In this document: positions 60,201 through 64,000 of the stretch, piece by piece
Position numbering within the stretch: the first letter of the stretch is position 1
Layout: each line of letters opens with the position of its first letter
From: Lachnoclostridium sp. UBA3262
GTDB taxonomy: Bacteria; Bacillota; Clostridia; Lachnospirales; Lachnospiraceae
Assembly: GCA_002362575.1 (NCBI GenBank)
Contig: DEUM01000018.1
Coordinates: 6,231-70,230, forward strand
Reading direction: 5' to 3'
DNA: 64,000 nucleotides
Notes under the pieces: generated by a model
The model's database searches: none
What the model saw: only the letters and a program-made list of their open reading frames with translations
Told to the model about the DNA's origin: nothing
Position numbers and translations under genes: made by a program

Positions 60201-60949
60201 AAAATCTCCAAATCGGACAGTATCTCGATATCAGTCTTTTGAAAAGAGTTGGAGATTCTGAGATTGCAATATCTGAGACAAAAAAAGCGGTAAAAATCAC
60301 GATTGAAATACCGGAGGAACTGAGAAATGCCAGCAAAAAACGGAGCTTTGTAATAGTCCGGGTTCACAATGGAGAGACCGCAATTTTAGAAGATATGGAT
60401 ACAGATGATGATACGATTACTATCGAAACCGACCGCTTTTCGACCTATGCCCTTGCTTATCAAGACGAAGAACCATCAGAGATAATAACTCCGACTGATA
60501 AACCGGAAACAACGGCGAGACCGGAAATGACAAATGAACCAGAGACAACAGTTAAGCCGGAGATGTCGGCGAAACCGAAAACAACAGCAAAACCGAAGAC
60601 GACTACCAAACCGGGCAGCAAAAATAAACAAGGCAGCAATAAAGGTAGCAATAAAAAAGATTCCCCAAATGGGAATGAACCGGAAACCGGCGATAACACG
60701 CCAATAGAACTTTATGCAACAACAGCTATGATTGCAGGCTTTACTTATCTTCTGCTATATTTTAATTCAGATAATCACGGCATGACGGAGGAGGATAAAA
60801 AAAGGCTTGTAAACAGGTTCATTCAATGGGCACGCAGAGGAGGACGCCTCCGCAGAATACTGGCACTGGCAGTCATCGTTCTTATACTTGTATATTATCA
60901 CAGTATTGGAAAAAAAGCTGTGCCGGAAGAACTAGAACTTACACTGTAG
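57209..60949 (+). CDS. Giant secreted surface protein: beta-helix, four 130-residue repeats, sorting-like C-terminus
   Basis: A 1,246-residue exported protein. Seen: a signal peptide (cut near AKAA, about residue 28) and a Thr/Gly/Asn-rich region of about residues 30-330 with GGTIRNCS-, GGAIYLKG- and GSITNNTAS-type turns, i.e. a right-handed parallel beta-helix. Four tandem 130-residue repeats follow at about 407-926, each with CTETG, a CSGCGKWF cysteine pair, GHNWNTW and PTLTNKGTAERTC. A beta domain spans about 930-1090, then a Pro/Thr/Lys linker. PETGD at about 1158-1162 with a membrane helix looks like a sortase signal. Unusually, 60 more residues follow, with a second membrane helix. Function is unknown; adhesion or carbohydrate binding is a guess. 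Confidence 0.85.
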   Translation: MRNQRILSIFTTFAILMSLIGVMPVTAKAAVSPGTITSNQTWEAQTLTAGTYTINSGVTVTITGKQTITDGNVIIKGGGKIVRASSYTGTTSASDSAMFYMTGSSSLTLNGSITVDGQNISANGPCIYMYNGSPIVNLKENTVLQNHKNVNTGDTGIYAGGAINANTSTGTLNINGGTIRNCSTLGTTGSYKYAHAGGAIYLKGTCNMTAGSITNNTASNGGAIYLASSGAVLNITGGTISGNKIASDGVGEGIYYSTLNRATSQLIIGGNANIADTIYLDNTSGELFPLITSKLQHNLTLSCNSREEGKVLAGGKDYTLTDADSKKIFMKESTLLAALNSDANQIILVTEAHKHTLVKHVAVSATCTKTGTGEYWKCEGTKGCSKIFQDSAGNTELSSIPTTPAKGHDLTSVSEKKATCTETGHTAYYICSRCSKWFTTSTANTEITDKDSVIIPAAGHNWNTWSITKEPTLTNKGTANRTCKSNSAHKESKELPALSDTSVWTAGKTTPPTEETDGSQVYNSVYGTVTVILPATGHSLSLVSAKGATCTKTGNIAYYVCSGCGKWFADEAGTLEITDKNSVIIPANGHKWNTWSIIKEPTLTNKGTAERTCKSDSSHKESKELPALSDTSVWTAGTIIQPTEDTDGSQIYTSDYGTITIILPATGHSLSLVSAKSATCTETGNTAYYACSGCGKWFEDEAGTLEITDKNSVIIPANGHNWGRWNITSEPTLFNKGTAERTCKSDSSHKESKELPALSDTSVWTAGTIIPPTEDTDGSQVFTSDYGTITVILPATGHSLSFVPAKAATCTETGNIAYYACSGCGKWFEDEAATLEIADKNSVIIPANGHKWNTWTITTEPTLTNKGTAERTCKSDFSHKESKELPALSDTSVWTAGTMIPPTEDTDGSQIYTSDYGTVTIILPAVKKGTVSTEVKTEEDVPATRLSTLETELQEDCLSEAEKEQIQNGVNIKILLTVKDANNNVTTEDKTAITSVRENLQIGQYLDISLLKRVGDSEIAISETKKAVKITIEIPEELRNASKKRSFVIVRVHNGETAILEDMDTDDDTITIETDRFSTYALAYQDEEPSEIITPTDKPETTARPEMTNEPETTVKPEMSAKPKTTAKPKTTTKPGSKNKQGSNKGSNKKDSPNGNEPETGDNTPIELYATTAMIAGFTYLLLYFNSDNHGMTEEDKKRLVNRFIQWARRGGRLRRILALAVIVLILVYYHSIGKKAVPEELELTL
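58427..59986 (+). repeat. Four tandem 390-bp repeats within the surface protein gene
   Basis: Equivalent points (the Gly-His codons) fall at 58427, 58817, 59207 and 59597, an exact 390-bp period. The units are clearly homologous at the DNA level, and units 2 to 4 are nearly identical over long stretches, whereas unit 1 is more diverged. Such units can gain or lose copies by recombination without a frameshift. Confidence 0.92.
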
Positions 60950-60985
60950 GTAGCTGACGATACCAAGTCGAACCCATTTCGACAC

Positions 60986-61104
60986 AGGGCAATTGCTTAG
61001 TTCGTTGCGGTTATGCGGCGAGTATCCTACCGTTTCTTGCCGGAACATCACTCCCAACGAAAAATAAATTGTCTCCTTTGTTTACAAAAGTACTCCGCCG
61101 CCTT
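60986..61104. repeat. Single-arm copy of the dispersed palindrome
   Basis: It starts AGGGCAATTGCTTAGT and keeps, in order, TTATGCGGCG, TATCCTACCGTTTC, ATCACTCCCAACGAAAAATA, TTGTTTACAAAAG and CCGCCGCC, the same series as the left arm of 26179-26553 and in the same orientation. The opposite arm is absent. Confidence 0.75.
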
Positions 61105-61112
61105 AATATCAT

Positions 61113-61149
61113 AAAGGGGCTGACCAAAAAAAGTACAGCCCCTTTTTTA
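61113..61149. terminator. Bidirectional terminator between surface protein and response regulator
   Basis: A 10-bp stem (AAAGGGGCTG with CAGCCCCTTT) and 13-nt loop with T-runs on both strands. It lies between convergent genes; the regulator's stop codon is in its flank. Confidence 0.85.
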
Positions 61150-61866
61150 TTTCCGATAATAAGCAATAAATGCCTCATTTACCCTTTTATACTGATTCCG
61201 GCTGATGGAAACCGATTCTCCATTATCCAGAATACACTCGTTCTTTCCCACACGGGAAATTCTGGCAAGGTTGACCAGTACCCCTCTCCTTGCAATGACA
61301 AATCCATTTTCCTCAAATTCCCTTTGAAGACTACCTATCCCAGCCTTCCACTGGATTTTATCATTCTCATACGCCATTTCCACATAGTGTCCCTGCGCTT
61401 CCAGATACCAAATATCCCGAAAGGGAATCTTAACCACCTCGTCCCGCCGTTCCAGAATGAAACAAGGAATTTTTTGACTTTGCTGCCTTTCTGCTATTTC
61501 CTGTAATACTGAGAAAAATTCTTCTTCCACTACCGGCTTTACAAGATAGCGCACGGCACCAACCTCATATCCCTCAATCGCATATTCCCGCAATCCTGTC
61601 AGAAAAAGGATAACTGCCTCCTTGTCCCTCTCACGAATCCGTCTGGCTAATTCCATACCGCTTATATTTCCCATCTGAATATCTAAAATGTAAACCGAAT
61701 AAGGGAAATCATTGTCAAAGGAAAATATCATCTGCTCTGCGCTGGTGTATCCATCTATCTCACAAATAATCTGTTCTTTTTTTGCCCACGTATGCACAAG
61801 AGAACAGATATATTCCAACTGTGTTTTATCATCCTCGCAAATTGCTAGTTTTAAGGCATTACTCAT
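61147..61866 (-). CDS. LytTR-family response regulator (AgrA/LytR-like)
   Basis: A 239-residue regulator. Seen: receiver domain with the acidic pair in LAICEDDKTQLE, phospho-acceptor Asp in YILDIQMGNISGM and Lys in RYLVKPV. The LytTR DNA-binding domain follows, with VVKIPFRDIWYLEAQGHYVE, then RRGVLVNLARISRVGKNECI and SVSISRNQYKRV. ATG 61866 is behind GGAGGGGG; an in-frame ATG at 61905 overlaps the upstream gene more. It overlaps the upstream small membrane protein gene by 8 bp. The kinase at 56241-56963, across the surface gene, is its likely partner. Confidence 0.92.
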   Translation of the reverse strand: MSNALKLAICEDDKTQLEYICSLVHTWAKKEQIICEIDGYTSAEQMIFSFDNDFPYSVYILDIQMGNISGMELARRIRERDKEAVILFLTGLREYAIEGYEVGAVRYLVKPVVEEEFFSVLQEIAERQQSQKIPCFILERRDEVVKIPFRDIWYLEAQGHYVEMAYENDKIQWKAGIGSLQREFEENGFVIARRGVLVNLARISRVGKNECILDNGESVSISRNQYKRVNEAFIAYYRK

Positions 61867-62311
61867 CCTCTTTGCCCCCTCCGCTGTTTCTGTTATGTAT
61901 TTCACGCCGTCCTGACCGAAAAAAAATCACATGGTATTCCAACGCCAGCAAGAATATAAGAAATAAATGGAAAGTCAGTACATATCCTACACGGCAGATA
62001 GACAGTTTCCTGCTCTCGGAGTATGCCGCCGGAATGATATCATCCGTCCTTTCCCAGAAACTGCGGACTACACGTCTCTTTTTCAGTGTTCCATCCGCCG
62101 TATACAAGGCCACCCATGCTACACTGTTCCTCCGGGGAACCGTCCGCCAGATACGTCCTTCTACTTTTGTATACTCCTCCCTGTGGAACTGATATTGAAA
62201 CACATATTCTCGGTTATCCCACAGAAATATCAGCATAAGGATGAGCAGACTGATAACAATATTCCTGACCGCCAGCCCCGGCGTCCATTCTTCCTGCTTT
62301 TTGAGCCGCAC
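61859..62311 (-). CDS. Small membrane protein, unknown (possibly DUF3592-like)
   Basis: A 150-residue protein with two membrane helices (about residues 16-30, RNIVISLLILMLIFLW, and 112-128, VLTFHLFLIFLLALEYHV) around a beta-rich outside region (KVEGRIWRTVP; SVAWVALYTADGTLKKR). The pattern of a V-x-G strand and a Y-x-x-x-G strand between two helices resembles DUF3592, but I cannot be sure. The start is GTG 62311, after GGGGG. It is 17 bp after glpK and overlaps the response regulator by 8 bp, so it could be a membrane input for the kinase-regulator pair. Confidence 0.6.
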   Translation of the reverse strand: MRLKKQEEWTPGLAVRNIVISLLILMLIFLWDNREYVFQYQFHREEYTKVEGRIWRTVPRRNSVAWVALYTADGTLKKRRVVRSFWERTDDIIPAAYSESRKLSICRVGYVLTFHLFLIFLLALEYHVIFFRSGRREIHNRNSGGGKEDE

Positions 62312-62328
62312 TCACAATTCCCCCATTC

Positions 62329-63813
62329 TTACCCCTCTGTTCTCACCTGCGACACTGCCCTTTCCCAGCCCTCCAGCCGTCTTTCCCGTTCTGTCCTTTC
62401 CATATGCGGCAGAAATCTCCGGTCTAGCTGCCAGTTTGCCTTAATTTCTTCCCTGTTTTTATAATACCCCACACCTAGCCCTGCCAGATACGCTGCACCT
62501 AGCGCCGTTGTTTCAATACATTTCGGACGTTCCAGCGGCATATTCAGCAAATCACTCTGAAATTCCAAAAGAAAATTATTTGCACAGGCGCCTCCATCTA
62601 CCTTTAACCCTGTAATTTCAATACCGGAGTCTTTTTCCATAACCTCCATAACCCCTACCGTCTGATACGCCAGTGACTCCAGTGTAGCCCGTACAATATG
62701 GCTTCGTTCCGTTCCCTGCGTCAGACCTACGATTGCCCCCTTGGCATACGGATCCCAGTATGGCGCACCCAGCCCGGAAAATGCCGGCACCATATAAACA
62801 CCATCCGTATCTGGTACACTTCTTGCCACCTTCTCGGTATCAGACGCATGACGAATAAACCGCATTTTATCCCGAAGCCACTGAATCGCCGCTCCTGCCA
62901 CAAAAATCGAGCCCTCCAGCGCATAAGTCACCTCACCGTCAATCCCCCATGCAATCGTAGTCAAAAGTCCGTTTTCAGATACCACACAACTATCCCCTGT
63001 ATTCATAAGCAGAAAACCGCCCGTCCCGTAAGTATTTTTTACCTCGCCAGACGTAAAACAGGTCTGTCCAAACAGGGAAGCCTGCTGGTCGCCTGCCACC
63101 CCTGCAATCGGCACCGGCCTGCCAAAATACTCCGCCGAAGTTTCACCAAAAATACCGCTCGAAGCCTTTACCTCCGGCAGCATAATCTTTGGGATTTGTA
63201 ACAGTTCCAGAATCTCATCATCCCACTCCAGCGTATGAATATTGAACATCATTGTCCGGGAAGCATTTGTATAGTCTGTCGCATGAATCCTCCCGTTACT
63301 CAGCTTCCACATCAGCCATGTATCTACCGTGCCAAAAAGCAGTTCTCCTCTTTCCGCCTTCTCCCTTGCGTCCTTGACATTCTCCAACATCCATGATAAT
63401 TTTGTTGCTGAAAAATATGGATCAATGCGCAGTCCTGTCTTGTCCTGAATCCGTTCTGACCAGTCTTTCATATTCTCACATTTTTCGGCTGTTCGTCGGC
63501 ACTGCCACACAATCGCATTATATATCGGCCTGCCAGTGTTTTTGTCCCATACAATCGTTGTCTCTCTTTGATTCGTAATTCCGATACCCGCTATCTGCCT
63601 GGCTGCGTTCACTCCTAGATTCGCAAGAGCCTCTTTTGCCACATTTAGCTGGCTGCTCCAAATTTCCTCCGCATCCTGCTCCACCCAGCCCGGATGAGGA
63701 TAATAATTCTCAAACTCCTGCTGGGAAGTAGAAACAATGTTTCCTGCCTTATCAAAAATAATACATCGGGAACTGGTCGTCCCCTGGTCAAGCGCCATGA
63801 TATATTTTTCCAT
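62329..63813 (-). CDS. glpK: Glycerol kinase
   Basis: A 494-residue FGGY-family kinase that makes glycerol-3-phosphate. Seen: IMALDQGTTSSRCIIFDKAG at the start, GITNQRETTIVWDKNTGRPI, YNAIVWQCRRTAE, the hallmark VAGDQQASLFGQTCF, the Gly-rich TYGTGGFLLMNTGD, and GLKVDGGACANNFLLEFQSD with GAAYLAGLGVGYYK near the end. Length is normal. It has AAGGAGAAGG about 14 nt before the start, so the in-frame ATG 5 codons later is possible. No glpF or glpD is visible. It reads into the small membrane protein and response regulator genes. Confidence 0.96.
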   Translation of the reverse strand: MEKYIMALDQGTTSSRCIIFDKAGNIVSTSQQEFENYYPHPGWVEQDAEEIWSSQLNVAKEALANLGVNAARQIAGIGITNQRETTIVWDKNTGRPIYNAIVWQCRRTAEKCENMKDWSERIQDKTGLRIDPYFSATKLSWMLENVKDAREKAERGELLFGTVDTWLMWKLSNGRIHATDYTNASRTMMFNIHTLEWDDEILELLQIPKIMLPEVKASSGIFGETSAEYFGRPVPIAGVAGDQQASLFGQTCFTSGEVKNTYGTGGFLLMNTGDSCVVSENGLLTTIAWGIDGEVTYALEGSIFVAGAAIQWLRDKMRFIRHASDTEKVARSVPDTDGVYMVPAFSGLGAPYWDPYAKGAIVGLTQGTERSHIVRATLESLAYQTVGVMEVMEKDSGIEITGLKVDGGACANNFLLEFQSDLLNMPLERPKCIETTALGAAYLAGLGVGYYKNREEIKANWQLDRRFLPHMERTERERRLEGWERAVSQVRTEG

Positions 63814-64000
63814 TTTTCTATGCCTTCTCCTTCTTTTTTAGGTCCAAGCGCGGATTTGCGCCGTTAAGCTATATTATTTATTATACCATAGGGAAGGCGT
63901 TTTTACCAGTATTGCCACCCAGTTCCAGGTTCATTTTCATACGCCCCATGCATTGTCTGAAATCTTTACTAAAAATAATAGAGTAAAGATTTTGTCAGTT
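63814..64000. other. Region upstream of glpK
   Basis: On the minus strand a TATAAT (63880-63885) could be the glpK -10 box, with a poor -35 (TGGTAA at 17 nt). A short GCGC/GCGC hairpin lies just upstream of the ATG. I see no gene. Confidence 0.35.

Overview
The window looks like the chromosome of a motile, low-to-moderate G+C Gram-positive anaerobe of the class Clostridia, most probably a Lachnospiraceae. The reasons are a late-flagellar operon with fliW-csrA next to flgL, sigma-D (sigma-28) promoters, a relA-hydrolase-hemZ-hisS-aspS operon, lysine-rich secreted proteins with Ser/Thr/Pro linkers, and strong AGGAGG ribosome binding sites. I cannot name the species. No rRNA, tRNA or CRISPR array was seen.

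Region 1 (about 1-21,800, all minus strand) is a late-flagellar and flagellin-modification block. In transcription order it runs flgM, flgN, two different flgK paralogues, flgL, fliW, csrA, then flaG, fliD, fliS, a FliT-like gene, a Maf-type flagellin glycosyltransferase, a small ORF, neuC/legG-like epimerase and flagellin. These are followed by a small ORF, a neuA-like CMP-sugar synthetase, a polysaccharide deacetylase, and an AT-rich five-gene set (GNAT, AAC(3)-like acyltransferase, DltA-like adenylation enzyme, another GNAT-like protein, SDR reductase) that runs off the left edge. I can read sigma-D promoters before flgM, flaG, flagellin and the five-gene set, which ties that set to the flagellar regulon. 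CsrA-type GGA-in-loop hairpins sit in the flagellin leader and, in two copies, in the flaG-fliD leader.

Region 2 (21,800-41,000) holds a type IIA topoisomerase pair (parE-parC-like), a 375-bp imperfect palindrome, lysA (plus strand), a RelE/ParE-Phd toxin-antitoxin pair, several secreted proteins (a lipoprotein, an NlpC/P60 protein, a BspA-like repeat protein), serS, an M18 aminopeptidase, thiC, and a degenerate receiver fused to a ComFB domain.

Region 3 (39,700-49,000) is a tight housekeeping operon: relA/spoT, metallo-beta-lactamase-fold hydrolase, hemZ, hisS, aspS, a DUF1294 membrane protein and galM. Nested palindromic repeats related to the Region 2 element lie upstream of it.

Region 4 (49,000-64,000) has a ComEC-like hydrolase, a PRTase-like protein, an IS200-type element with its terminal hairpins, an unknown charged protein with its own sigma-D promoter, and a heterodimeric ABC exporter. 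It ends with a locus in which a short GHKL histidine kinase and a LytTR response regulator flank a divergent 1,246-residue repeat-bearing surface protein. Two 21-bp-phased direct repeats lie upstream of that surface gene. A small membrane protein and glpK close the window.

Most calls rest on motif recognition by eye. Promoters, hairpins and repeats were read directly from the bases, and no database search was run.
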